The translations under genes and the position numbers were made by a program. From Asticcacaulis sp. EMRT-3 (GTDB taxonomy: Bacteria; Pseudomonadota; Alphaproteobacteria; Caulobacterales; Caulobacteraceae), in the NCBI RefSeq assembly GCF_030027245.1, contig NZ_JASERT010000001.1, positions 1,473,501 to 1,537,500 on the forward strand: a DNA stretch of 64,000 nt, written 5' to 3'. The notes below the pieces were generated by a model. The model worked only from the letters and a program-made list of their open reading frames with translations, was not told the origin of the DNA and ran no database searches. This document shows, in pieces, positions 17,250 through 25,679 of this stretch (position 1 is the stretch's first letter; each line of letters opens with the position of its first letter).

Positions 17250-19577
17250 TTACATCGGGCCACCGGGGCCGCCGGGGCCACCGGGGCCATGACCGCCACC
17301 ACCGCCCCAGTGGCGTCCGCCCGTCTGGCTCTGATCATTACCCGCGCCACCCAGCATATAGGTCAGGCCGATATAGAAGGTCGGGGCCTGCAACGAACGC
17401 GACGACGAACCGAACACGGTGCCATTGTCGGTGATGGTTTTGAACTTGGCGGTACGGAACGGATCATTGACCGTAGCCACCATCGCCACCTTCTGCGTGA
17501 AGTTATGACGATAGGACAGATTGCCCATCATAAAGGGCGAGCGATAACCCTGACCGGTCAGGGTCTTGCCGGAGCTGAAATAGCTGAACTGCACGCGATC
17601 CGTCTTGGTCACCTGATAATCGAGGCTGACGCGGCCGCGCAGCGAAGTGCCCGATTGCTTGCCCGCCAGCGTGCCTGTATCCAGTTCCTGCTGCGACAGA
17701 TTGCCATTGAGCATCACGTTCAGCTTGGGCGTCAGCTTGCCTTGCAGGTTGAATTCCAGACCGCTCGACTGGCCGGTGCCGAAATTGCGCTTGGTCGTCA
17801 GCAGAACGCCGTCGCTGAGGAAGTAAGAATAGTCGGTAATGCTGTCGGTATTATTCTGATAATAGCCGCGCAACTGATAATTGATCTTCTTGCCGGTATA
17901 TTCATAGCCCAGCTCGTAGGAATCGGTTTCCTGCGGGCGCAGATTGGGATTGCCCTGGGTCACGTTCTGCGCATCGACATAGACCGTATAGGGATTGAGA
18001 TCCTGCGGCTGCGGCCTTTGCAGGCGGTGCGAATAGGAGAAGCGGATCTTGCCCGCGTCCGACAGGTCATAGGTGGCGAAGAAGCTGGGGCTCAGCTTGG
18101 TATAGGCGATATGGCTGTCCACCCCGGCATCGATGCGGTGGGTGGTGAGATCAAGCGCCTCGGCGCGTACCCCGCCCATCACCGTCCATTTCGTGCCGAT
18201 CGTCGTTTGATAGGTGACATAGGCGGCACTCAGGGTCTGCTTATAGGCAAAATCGCTCGAAAGCTGGCTGCTGATCGTGGCCGGATCACCGAGCGGATCG
18301 GGCCCGGTGGCCACATTGACATAGTGGTTGTCATCATAGGTGATCTGCGCCCCCGTCGTTAAAATGCCATTGGCCCCGACATTGCGCGCGTAATCGACGC
18401 TGAACACGCCGTTCTGCGTCTTCGATTTCGACAGCTTGGTATCGACCAGATTGTCGCCATTGGCATAGGCGTTGAGATTGTCCGAACTGGTCTTGCCGTC
18501 GGATGAGCTGCCGCGCAGATCGACCTTCAGCGTTTCACCCGGCTGGTCGCCCGTATGGTTCCAGTTGAGGTCGATGCCTGCATCCTCGCGCGGGCCCTTG
18601 CCGGTCGAGGTGCGCGTATAGTCGCCCAGGCTGCCCGGCGGCAAGGCCCCCGTCAGGCTGTAATTGGCCACGGAATCGGTATCGAACTGGCGGCGCGCAT
18701 AGTTGATCTGGGCGCCGACCGAATCGATGTCGCTGATATTGTAATTGATGCCGGCATTGGCCGAGGCGCTGTCGATGGTGTTCTGGCTTTTGCCGGTCTG
18801 GCTCTGGCCGCTGACCACATCGCCGGTGGTCGGATCAAGGCGATTCAGCACGGATGAGGTGTTGGAATTGCGATTGTCGTGGCGCACATTGAGCCCGCCC
18901 GACAGGGTCATCTTGCCCGAATTGCGCGCAATCGACAATGCGCTGTTATAGCGATCCTGCGAACCGATATTGGCGATCAAAGCGCCCGATGTGCCGGGTT
19001 TGCGGTTCTTTTTCATCACCAGATTGATGATGCCGCCCGTGCCGTCCGAGCCGAACTGCGCACCGGGATTGGTCATGACCTCGACCGAATCGATGTCGCC
19101 CGACGACAGGGATTGCAAGGTGGCGGCCCGGTTGTCACCCTGCAACATGGCCGAGGGCTTGCCGTCCATCAGCACGGTGACATTGGCATTGCCGCGCAAG
19201 GTCACATTGCCATCGGGATCGACATTGACCGACGGCACCTTGTTCAGCGCGTCCGCCGCCGTGCCCGAAGCGGAATCGATATTCTGACTATTGTCATAAA
19301 CCTGCCGGTCGATGCGGTTCTGCACGGGCGGCTTAGTGCCCACCACCGTCACGGTCGTGATCGGCCCATCACTTTTTTTCTGGTCGTCCCCTTTCTGAGT
19401 GTCAGGCGCGGCAGCCGAAGACGCATCGGCTGCTGCGGGCGGGCTCGCTGGCGTCGCGGCGGGTGCATCCTGCGCAAAGGCCGGCACGCCGCCGGCAAGG
19501 CCCAGCAGCATCAGGCCGCACAGGCCTGTCATGCTCCTGAGGCGACGGGCGGACGAAGAAACAGTCGAGTGGGTCAT
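17250..19577 (-). CDS. TonB-dependent outer-membrane receptor
   Basis: The 775-residue protein has a Sec signal ending near PAFA, an Ala/Pro-rich linker, a plug domain (VTVVGTKPP, ALNKVPSVNVDPDGNVTLRG, SVEVMTNPGAQF, GIINLVMKK) and a beta-barrel of the OMP_b-brl_3 kind. It should import a large or scarce substrate across the outer membrane using TonB energy. Past the last strand (GLTYMLGG) there is a Gly/Pro-rich tail ending GGPGGPGGPM instead of the usual terminal aromatic residue. The ATG at 19577 is chosen because it begins a normal signal peptide. The ligand is unknown. Confidence 0.88.
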   Translation of the reverse strand: MTHSTVSSSARRLRSMTGLCGLMLLGLAGGVPAFAQDAPAATPASPPAAADASSAAAPDTQKGDDQKKSDGPITTVTVVGTKPPVQNRIDRQVYDNSQNIDSASGTAADALNKVPSVNVDPDGNVTLRGNANVTVLMDGKPSAMLQGDNRAATLQSLSSGDIDSVEVMTNPGAQFGSDGTGGIINLVMKKNRKPGTSGALIANIGSQDRYNSALSIARNSGKMTLSGGLNVRHDNRNSNTSSVLNRLDPTTGDVVSGQSQTGKSQNTIDSASANAGINYNISDIDSVGAQINYARRQFDTDSVANYSLTGALPPGSLGDYTRTSTGKGPREDAGIDLNWNHTGDQPGETLKVDLRGSSSDGKTSSDNLNAYANGDNLVDTKLSKSKTQNGVFSVDYARNVGANGILTTGAQITYDDNHYVNVATGPDPLGDPATISSQLSSDFAYKQTLSAAYVTYQTTIGTKWTVMGGVRAEALDLTTHRIDAGVDSHIAYTKLSPSFFATYDLSDAGKIRFSYSHRLQRPQPQDLNPYTVYVDAQNVTQGNPNLRPQETDSYELGYEYTGKKINYQLRGYYQNNTDSITDYSYFLSDGVLLTTKRNFGTGQSSGLEFNLQGKLTPKLNVMLNGNLSQQELDTGTLAGKQSGTSLRGRVSLDYQVTKTDRVQFSYFSSGKTLTGQGYRSPFMMGNLSYRHNFTQKVAMVATVNDPFRTAKFKTITDNGTVFGSSSRSLQAPTFYIGLTYMLGGAGNDQSQTGGRHWGGGGGHGPGGPGGPGGPM

Positions 19578-19984
19578 ACAGTTGAACTCGATAAAAGAGT
19601 GCCAAAACAAAAAACCGGGCCGCGCATTTGCAGACCGATGGCTTTACCCGCGCCCTGTGCCATCACAATGCGGCCAAGCTGCGGCCATCAATGACAGAAT
19701 ACGCAACACACCGCAATTTCAGGCTGTGCACGCAGGAAAAGCCACCGGGCCGTTTGCTTCACGACCATGCTGGCAACTTAACGCGCGCCTCAGGCCATTC
19801 CGTCGCGGCATTTGCAAATCCGCTTTTGTGCGGCGCAAATACCACTCTTATATAGCCGACTTTGCCTGTGCGGACGCCTGTTTCACTGCCCGGCAGCACG
19901 GATGGCGCGCCCGACTTTGAAGGCGACAGAAGCGGCCCCGTCTGCTAGAACAGGGTTAACCGATAGGATGCGAGGGGTAGATCC
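19578..19984. other. Intergenic region between divergent TonB receptor and DUF2939 genes
   Basis: About 400 bases without a supported gene. Short frames here lack ribosome sites and have no recognisable product. It should hold the receptor promoter on the minus strand; no clear -35/-10 pair or palindrome stands out. Confidence 0.6.
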
Positions 19985-20605
19985 GTGTCGAGACTATTGA
20001 GTTTTCTGCTGGTGGTGATCGTGGCGGGGGCGGCGGCGCTGTTCTATTTTGCTCCCACACTGGCTTTTTACGACATCCGCAGCGCCTGCAAGAGCCAGGA
20101 CATTGGCTCCCTGGCCGAACTGGTCGATTTCGACGCCGTCCGCACCAGTCTGCGCATCCAGTTGGAGGCCGGACGCCAGGGCGTGGCCGCCCCTGCGCCC
20201 GATGCGCTTAATGATCCGGTCGGCGCCACCGGCAGCGCGCTGAAAAACGTCGCCGATTCCGTGGGCCGCGCCTTCAGCGACCTTGTCCATCCCGAAACGG
20301 CCAAGCCTGCGCCGCCGCCCATCGATCCCAATGCCTATCTGACGCCGCGCGCCCTGCTGGGCCTGACCTATGGCCAGGCTGAGGATGCCGACCGGTTCGA
20401 TCCCGCCGGTTATGAGGCCAAACCCCCACGCCCGCATGTCGTTTTTTTCTCTCTCGAACACGTCCGGCTGACCGTCAGCGACGAGATACACGGCACCACC
20501 ACCTTCACCTTCGAGCGCCACGGCCTCACCCACTGGCGGCTGGTGCATATCGGCCTGCCCCTGCCCGGCACGGACAGCGAAACCAGCGGATCACCCGCGG
20601 GCTGA
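19985..20605 (+). CDS. DUF2939 membrane-anchored protein
   Basis: The 206-residue protein has one N-terminal hydrophobic anchor (about 4-27) followed by a periplasmic region matching DUF2939: YDIRSACKSQDIGSLAELVDFDAVRTSL, then a Pro/Ala linker, then a small beta-rich end with FTFERHGLTHWRLVHIGLP. The function of the family is unknown. The start is GTG at 19985 with GAGGGG upstream. A strong terminator follows, so it is likely a single-gene unit. Confidence 0.75.
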   Translation: MSRLLSFLLVVIVAGAAALFYFAPTLAFYDIRSACKSQDIGSLAELVDFDAVRTSLRIQLEAGRQGVAAPAPDALNDPVGATGSALKNVADSVGRAFSDLVHPETAKPAPPPIDPNAYLTPRALLGLTYGQAEDADRFDPAGYEAKPPRPHVVFFSLEHVRLTVSDEIHGTTTFTFERHGLTHWRLVHIGLPLPGTDSETSGSPAG

Positions 20606-20622
20606 TCTATGGCTGAAATACG

Positions 20623-20654
20623 AAAGCGGGCGCTTCGTGGGAAGCGCCCGCTTT
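20623..20654. terminator. Strong hairpin terminator between convergent genes
   Basis: A perfect 14-bp stem, AAAGCGGGCGCTTC/GAAGCGCCCGCTTT, with a GTGG loop, between the DUF2939 gene and the glycine-zipper gene on the other strand. Confidence 0.8.
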
Positions 20655-20659
20655 AAGCG

Positions 20660-21388
20660 TCAGTTATTGGGGGAATAGCCGGTATTCTGGTTGTTGTTTT
20701 CGACGTGCCAGGTGCCGCGTGAATCACGCCAGCCATAGGTGATATTGCCCGTGTGCCAGACGCCGTTATCGTCCTGCCAGCCAAAGGCGCGCGGCGCGCC
20801 GTAGTGCCACTGGCCCCGCGCGTCCTGAAAGCCTTCCTGACGCTGCCCGGGACGCTGATCACCATAGCGGCCGTTATTGTCATATTGGCTGTTATTGTTG
20901 CGATTCTGATAGTCGCTGTTGTCATTATAAGGCTGACTATTATAGGGCTGGCTGTGATCGCCATAGCCGCCGCTCGGCGCGGTGGGTGCCGAATTATAGA
21001 CATGGTCATAATAGCCGGTGGTCGGGCGATCCTTGAAGTACAGAACCTCATAGCCATCGGGCGCGGCGGGCGGCGTATAGTAGCGGCCACTATAGCTGTA
21101 ATAGGCACCGTTGTAGCACTTGACCGACGACTTGCCGATCTGCGAACCGACCACCCCGCCCAGCACAGCGCCACCGATCGCGCCCAGACCGCGTTCGTGC
21201 TTCGACACCTGCGATCCGGCCAGTCCACCGACCACGGCACCAAGCACCGCGCCATTGGTCTTGGCGTCAGACTTGCGTGCGTAACAATAGCCGTCATAGG
21301 CCTGGGTGGAATATTGGGCATGGGCCGCCAGCGGCGCGCCCAGGGCCAGAGCAGCCGTGGCGGCCATTAAAATTAGTTTCGAGGACAT
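20660..21388 (-). CDS. Glycine-zipper 2TM envelope protein with WH-repeat tail
   Basis: The 242-residue protein has a Sec signal ending in AAHA. A glycine-zipper 2TM domain follows (NGAVLGAVVGGLAGSQ and GAIGGAVLGGVVGSQIG), as in 17-kDa surface antigen and RcnB-neighbour proteins. The middle is Asn/Tyr/Gln-rich. The end has three short repeats of the form D-x-x-G-x-W-H (ARGQWHYG, DNGVWHTG, SRGTWHVE). It probably sits in the envelope; no enzymatic role is apparent. A GGAGAC ribosome site precedes the ATG. Confidence 0.8.
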   Translation of the reverse strand: MSSKLILMAATAALALGAPLAAHAQYSTQAYDGYCYARKSDAKTNGAVLGAVVGGLAGSQVSKHERGLGAIGGAVLGGVVGSQIGKSSVKCYNGAYYSYSGRYYTPPAAPDGYEVLYFKDRPTTGYYDHVYNSAPTAPSGGYGDHSQPYNSQPYNDNSDYQNRNNNSQYDNNGRYGDQRPGQRQEGFQDARGQWHYGAPRAFGWQDDNGVWHTGNITYGWRDSRGTWHVENNNQNTGYSPNN

Positions 21389-21570
21389 AGAGCGTCTCCT
21401 TCATGTGGCGTTTTCGCGCGTGACCGACAGGATGGGCAAGCGGGTATAAAATAGCAATGCGGGGGTAGTATGGTGCATCCGCCATGAACGCCTGATGAAT
21501 GCAATATGGCGAAGGCTCGCCATAATTCGGTTACATCAAGGGTGCAGTCTTGACCTGCGGAGGTAGGGCC

Positions 21571-22188
21571 ATGATTGCAACTCATCAGACTTTGGCAGCA
21601 AAGCTGGCGGCCATGATCGTGGCAGCGGGCCTGATATCCCTGCCCGCCATAGCTGCTGACGAAGAAGTGGTGTCCACGGCCCGGACGGCACCACCCGCCG
21701 TCCTTTCCGGCGATGCGGCGTCGTCGGGCACCACGTCCGCCAATGGCGGGACTGCGGGCAGTGCCTCTTATGTCCCGCTGCAAAAAGCCCCCACCGCGCT
21801 GAGCCTTGTGCATGGATCGGCAGGCGTCAGCATCGGCACGGGCGGCTATCGCAGCGCCTATGCCACCGCCGTCATGCCGGTGGGCGACAATGGCATACTG
21901 GGTCTGGCCGTCAGCCAGACCGATTACGGCAAAAACAGTGGTTATGGTTATGGGGGCTATGGCTATGGCGATTATGGCTATGGCGGCTATGGGCGCTATG
22001 GTTATGGCCGTCGCACAGGCACCTCCACCTCGGCGGCGGTGATGCTCGATCTGAGCCACAACCGCAATTCCGCCACCACGCCCGAAGGCTGCGCGCCCGG
22101 TTTCCGCGATGGTGATCGCTATATCGAACCCTTATGGGTCACGCGCCTGCGCGGCTCCGATAGCTGCGAAAGCACTAACGGACACTGA
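21571..22188 (+). CDS. Secreted Gly/Tyr-rich protein of unknown function
   Basis: The 205-residue protein has a Sec signal ending in PAIA and a low-complexity Ser/Gly/Thr region. A beta-like segment follows, then a repeat of GYG/GGY units at about 128-149, and a C-terminal part with two cysteines (EGCAPG and SDSCES). A strong ribosome site, GGAGG, lies just before the ATG at 21571. No family is recognised. It could be a surface or matrix protein; tyrosine-rich repeats often self-associate, which is inference. It is divergent from the glycine-zipper gene. Confidence 0.75.
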   Translation: MIATHQTLAAKLAAMIVAAGLISLPAIAADEEVVSTARTAPPAVLSGDAASSGTTSANGGTAGSASYVPLQKAPTALSLVHGSAGVSIGTGGYRSAYATAVMPVGDNGILGLAVSQTDYGKNSGYGYGGYGYGDYGYGGYGRYGYGRRTGTSTSAAVMLDLSHNRNSATTPEGCAPGFRDGDRYIEPLWVTRLRGSDSCESTNGH

Positions 22189-22242
22189 GTCTTTTCTCCG
22201 CCACTTAACGGGACGGAAAACATATCTCTGTAAGAGGGAGAT

Positions 22243-24051
22243 ATGAAACTCGCCACCATCACCAACTGGGCCTACGGGGCCACCCTTATCCTCACCCTGA
22301 TGTCGGGCGGCACCATGCTGTTCGCCGCCAACGCCCAGGATAATGAACGGGCCGCCGTCGCCCAGCGTTACCAACTGGACGCCCTGACCGCGCAACTCGA
22401 CGAAGACATGTACGCCCAGACCGGGCTGGCGCGCCAATATGTGATTACGGGCGCGCCCAATACGCTCATCGTCTATGATCAACAGGCGAAAGCCCTGCAA
22501 TCGCTGGATGACAGAACCCGCCGCGTCAGGGATGCCGGTGCCAGTTTCAGCGAGTTGGCGGCTCTGAAGGACGCCATGCGCTGGAGCGACACTCTGCACG
22601 ATGAGCAGATGGCCGCCATCGAAGCCTGGAAGCAGGGCGACCGCGATCGCGCCCGCACCCTTCTGTTCGGCCCGGAATATGAACGCGAGCTTGATCGCGT
22701 CAAGAACCAGTTCGAGCAGTTTCAAACCCAGCTCGACCAGCGCACCTCTGCCGAGGTCGATGCCGCCACGCGCATCGCCAAGGTCTGGCGCACGGTGTCC
22801 GAACTGACACTCGCCATCACCGCCCTGCTGTTTTTGTGCGTGCTCTATTTCGTGTTCAAACGGCGGGTTCTGCGCCCGGTTATCCGACTAAGCGACGTGA
22901 TCGCCCGGCTGGCGGTGCAGGACTATGCCGCCGTGCCGCCTTCGCTGGGTCAGGTCGATGAAATCGGTGATATGGCCCAGGCTATCGGCATTTTCCGCGA
23001 AAACGGACTCGAACGGCAAAGGCTCGAACGCGAGCGCGACCTGGAATTTTCGATGCGCGACCTGATTGCGCGCATGACGCAGCGTATGCAGGGCTGCGAC
23101 AGCCGCAAGGATCTGGAAGACGTGATCCAGCGCTTCGTGCCGGAAATTGCCCCCGCCCTCGCCGGTCGCCTCTATCTGATGGACGAAAAACGCGGTGCGA
23201 TGGTGGAGGCCTGTTCGTGGCAGTCGCCCGTCCATTCGCGCAGCGAGTTTTCCCCGCTTGGCTGCTGGGCCCTGCGTCGCGGGGTTCCACACCGGCCATC
23301 GGGCCAGCAGATCGATATTCCGTGCGAACATGTTCAGTCTCAGGATGGCATACCCGTCGATTCAATCTGCCTGCCCCTGACCGCGCAACGCGAAACCCTC
23401 GGCCTGCTCTATCTGGAACCGCTGACGGAATCGGCGCTGGACGGCATACCCGAAACCTATCTTGTCATGCTGGCGGAAAATATCGGCCTGGCCTTCAGCA
23501 ATCTGAAACTGCGCGAAACCCTGCGCGAAATGGCGATGGTCGATCCGCTGACAGGGCTGGCCAACCGGCGCTCGCTGGAAAACCGTCTGGCGGCGGCCGT
23601 GGCCGAAGCCGAACGGCTGGACAAGCCGCTGAGCTGCCTGATGGTCGATGTCGATCATTTCAAGCGCTTCAATGACGAGCATGGCCATGACGCCGGTGAC
23701 GCCGTGCTGCGCGCGGTCGGCGAATCCCTGCTGGGCATTACCCGCGAACACGGCATGGCCTTCCGCTATGGCGGTGAGGAATTTGCCCTGCTGATGCCCG
23801 GCCTGACCAGCGCCCAGGCGCAGGAGCGTGCCGAAACCATCCGCCGGAGGATCGCCGCCCTCGCGGTTCGGCACGACAACAAAAATCTCGACGCCATATC
23901 GGTATCGCTGGGCCTTGCCACCACGCCCGAGCACGGCCCGCCGAACCGCCTGATCAAGCTGGCCGACGAAGCCCTGATCCGCGCCAAGGCCACCGGTCGC
24001 AATCGGGTTGTGGTATCGGATGGCAAGGATCGCAGGGAAAGTGCGGCATAA
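22243..24051 (+). CDS. Membrane diguanylate cyclase with HAMP, GAF and GGDEF domains
   Basis: The 602-residue protein has a first membrane helix (about 10-30), a periplasmic helical sensor of about 150 residues, a second helix (about 185-207), HAMP (about 208-262), a GAF-like domain (about 285-420) and a GGDEF domain with intact GGEEF at 510-514. It should make cyclic di-GMP from two GTP. The product-inhibition site is altered: the usual RxxD reads R501-E-H-G504, so feedback inhibition is probably lost. AGAGGGAG precedes the ATG. The ligand of the periplasmic sensor is unknown. Confidence 0.9.
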   Translation: MKLATITNWAYGATLILTLMSGGTMLFAANAQDNERAAVAQRYQLDALTAQLDEDMYAQTGLARQYVITGAPNTLIVYDQQAKALQSLDDRTRRVRDAGASFSELAALKDAMRWSDTLHDEQMAAIEAWKQGDRDRARTLLFGPEYERELDRVKNQFEQFQTQLDQRTSAEVDAATRIAKVWRTVSELTLAITALLFLCVLYFVFKRRVLRPVIRLSDVIARLAVQDYAAVPPSLGQVDEIGDMAQAIGIFRENGLERQRLERERDLEFSMRDLIARMTQRMQGCDSRKDLEDVIQRFVPEIAPALAGRLYLMDEKRGAMVEACSWQSPVHSRSEFSPLGCWALRRGVPHRPSGQQIDIPCEHVQSQDGIPVDSICLPLTAQRETLGLLYLEPLTESALDGIPETYLVMLAENIGLAFSNLKLRETLREMAMVDPLTGLANRRSLENRLAAAVAEAERLDKPLSCLMVDVDHFKRFNDEHGHDAGDAVLRAVGESLLGITREHGMAFRYGGEEFALLMPGLTSAQAQERAETIRRRIAALAVRHDNKNLDAISVSLGLATTPEHGPPNRLIKLADEALIRAKATGRNRVVVSDGKDRRESAA

Positions 24052-24068
24052 GCGCATCCCCAAAAGTG

Positions 24069-24161
24069 GAACCTATCGATGTGCAGGTTGGCATTATGCA
24101 CTATTTGCAGCTCAAACGCCGCATGGCTCGTCGCATCCGCGACGACGGGCAGTCGCCCTTG
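24069..24161 (+). repeat. Structured dispersed repeat, copy B
   Basis: This aligns over 93 ungapped bases with 6385-6477 (minus). The 3' part holds tandem hairpins: stem TCGTCGC/GCGACGA with loop ATCC, then stem GGGC/GCCC with loop AGTC. In copy A the same stems read TCGCCGC/GCGGCGA and GCGC/GCGC. It starts 18 bases after the diguanylate cyclase stop. A 23-codon frame starting at 24096 runs through it, but no ribosome site supports translation. Confidence 0.7.
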
Positions 24162-24179
24162 GAATAGGACAGCGGCGCG

Positions 24180-24767
24180 TCAGCCGCCCTCGATCTCATA
24201 GTGAATCGGCTTGAAAGCGTAGTTGTTGGATTGCAGGGCCGAACAGGCGGTCAGGGCCACGATCAGATCCATATCGGCCTCGAACAGGATATGATCCCCG
24301 GCCTTGCTGAGCGGCGGATCCACCGTCAGAGCGCCGCTTTGCCCGTTGACCTGAACGTTCATGAAGATATTGAAAGCCACCGGAATCTGATCGGGCGTGA
24401 TGCCGTAAGGCTGCAAGGCGTGCGACAGATTGCCGAAACAGCCCTGATGCGGATGGGTATCGCCATAGATGATGCGGAACGTATCTTTTGAGCACGGCGT
24501 CAGCAGGAAATCATGCCGTCCGACCGTATCTTCGACAATGCGCAGCATAATACGACTGCGGTTGGAATAGAGCGGATCGCCCGTCGTCAGAAACAGTTTC
24601 GAGGCATAGTCGAGCGTGCGGCCCGATGAAATTACCTCGGCGGTATCATCGGCGTTGAAGGCCAGCATATCGGATACCTGTTCGCCCTGCGGATCGATCA
24701 CGCGCAGCCTCTGCCCCTTGTTCAAACGAAAGGCCGTCCCGCTGCGCGGCGCGATAATATGGGTCAT
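24180..24767 (-). CDS. DUF1989 / urea carboxylase-associated family protein
   Basis: The 195-residue protein matches DUF1989: start with G-x-A-x3-KGQ-x-L-x-V-x-D-x-x-G-x-Q-x-x-D, a CSKDTFR segment, the metal-type motif HPHQGCFGNL, NIFMNV, and the end ACSALQSNN. Characterised DUF1989 proteins (CgdA/CgdB) deiminate carboxyguanidine in guanidine breakdown; other members are untested. No urea or guanidine carboxylase or amidohydrolase lies here. Its neighbour is a YqcI/YcgG-type haem N-hydroxylase homologue, so a guanidino or N-hydroxyguanidino compound is a reasonable substrate guess. The ribosome site is weak. Confidence 0.83.
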   Translation of the reverse strand: MTHIIAPRSGTAFRLNKGQRLRVIDPQGEQVSDMLAFNADDTAEVISSGRTLDYASKLFLTTGDPLYSNRSRIMLRIVEDTVGRHDFLLTPCSKDTFRIIYGDTHPHQGCFGNLSHALQPYGITPDQIPVAFNIFMNVQVNGQSGALTVDPPLSKAGDHILFEADMDLIVALTACSALQSNNYAFKPIHYEIEGG

Positions 24768-24794
24768 AAGTCTGTTTTCCGATCAGGGTTTAGA

Positions 24795-24894
24795 GCATCA
24801 TGCCAAAAAGTGGATGCCACTTTTTGGAAAAACATGATGCGTAAGCAAAGACTTAGAGCGAGATGACGAGTCTATCTAAAGTCATCTTGCTCTA
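24795..24894. repeat. Paired palindromic intergenic element
   Basis: Two adjacent hairpins. The first has outer arms GCATCATG/CATGATGC and inner arms CCAAAAAGTGG/CCACTTTTTGG around ATG (24795-24840). The second has 14-base arms 24854-24867 and 24881-24894 with one G-T pair. The second hairpin's right arm forms the last codons and stop of the upstream haem-enzyme gene. The AAAAAGTGG core resembles palindromic repeats scattered in alphaproteobacteria; copy B of the structured repeat begins beside a similar AAAAGTGG remnant. Confidence 0.7.
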
Positions 24895-25574
24895 AACGGG
24901 CATTGCCAGTCGGAACCGACATGACGGCCACTGTATTGGGCGGCTTCGGAAGTATCGCCAAACCGCGACAGCATGGGATTGGGCGCTCCGGCCAGGGCGA
25001 TGTCACGGCCGATAATGCTGGCGCGCAACGTCTCATAACGGCCATCAGCGCGCAATTGCTGAAACTGGTCGTGGGCGTTGAAGACGACAGCGGGTGCCGA
25101 AAAGCGCCGCGCCGGACGGCTGGCGCCCGGATGAAGGCCTACCAGATAAAAGGCCTCGCCAGCGAAGCTCAATGAAAAATCGGATCTTGCCGGATCGCTG
25201 CCGACACGCCGGTCATAGGCATAGCCACGCGCCACATCCAGATCGTGCAGCGCCTGAATGCGCGCCCACAGGGCCTGCTCGAAAGCCTCTTCCGACAAGG
25301 CGTCGCCTGTAGCGAAGATCACGACGAAGGATTGAAACAGGTCGGGGCTGGCAGCAAAATCGGCAGCAAAACCGGCCAGTCTGTCGAAGATGGCGGCGTC
25401 GTCACGCGGACACCTTATATCTCCGGCTTCCATAATGTGCATGTGATGACGGGCCAGAGCCGATCTGGCTCCGACGCACGGAAAACTTTTCTCACGGATG
25501 AAGGCCCGGAACAGCTCGCTTACGCCTTCAACCGGCTTTGACAGGCTCTGCGGCCCGTCGATTGCGTCAAACAT
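24882..25574 (-). CDS. YqcI/YcgG family protein (GntA/DcsA-like haem N-hydroxylase homologue)
   Basis: The 230-residue protein matches the YqcI/YcgG family: FPCVGARSAL near the start, FQSFVVIF, LWARIQALHDLD, D-x-S-F-S-x-A-G-x-A-F-Y-L-V-G-L-H-P-x-A-S-R, and SDWQCPF at the end. Characterised relatives bind haem and N-hydroxylate guanidino groups: DcsA on arginine in cycloserine synthesis and GntA in guanitoxin synthesis. The ATG at 25574 has GGGAG upstream. The last three residues and stop lie in a palindromic repeat, so the C-terminus may have been trimmed. The DUF1989 gene follows 115 bp downstream. Substrate is inference. Confidence 0.85.
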   Translation of the reverse strand: MFDAIDGPQSLSKPVEGVSELFRAFIREKSFPCVGARSALARHHMHIMEAGDIRCPRDDAAIFDRLAGFAADFAASPDLFQSFVVIFATGDALSEEAFEQALWARIQALHDLDVARGYAYDRRVGSDPARSDFSLSFAGEAFYLVGLHPGASRPARRFSAPAVVFNAHDQFQQLRADGRYETLRASIIGRDIALAGAPNPMLSRFGDTSEAAQYSGRHVGSDWQCPFRAR

Positions 25575-25679
25575 AGGGACTCCCTTGTATGGACAGGCAC
25601 CATAACCATTCACGGATAAGAGTGCTGTCCGGAAGCCGTGGATGTCCGGCAAGCAGACGATAAGCCTTATGCCCCCGCC

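Noticed and set aside
24096..24167. A 23-residue peptide encoded inside repeat copy B and partly conserved in copy A
   Set aside because: No ribosome site; copy A lacks the start and continues beyond; differences fit base pairing better than amino-acid conservation.
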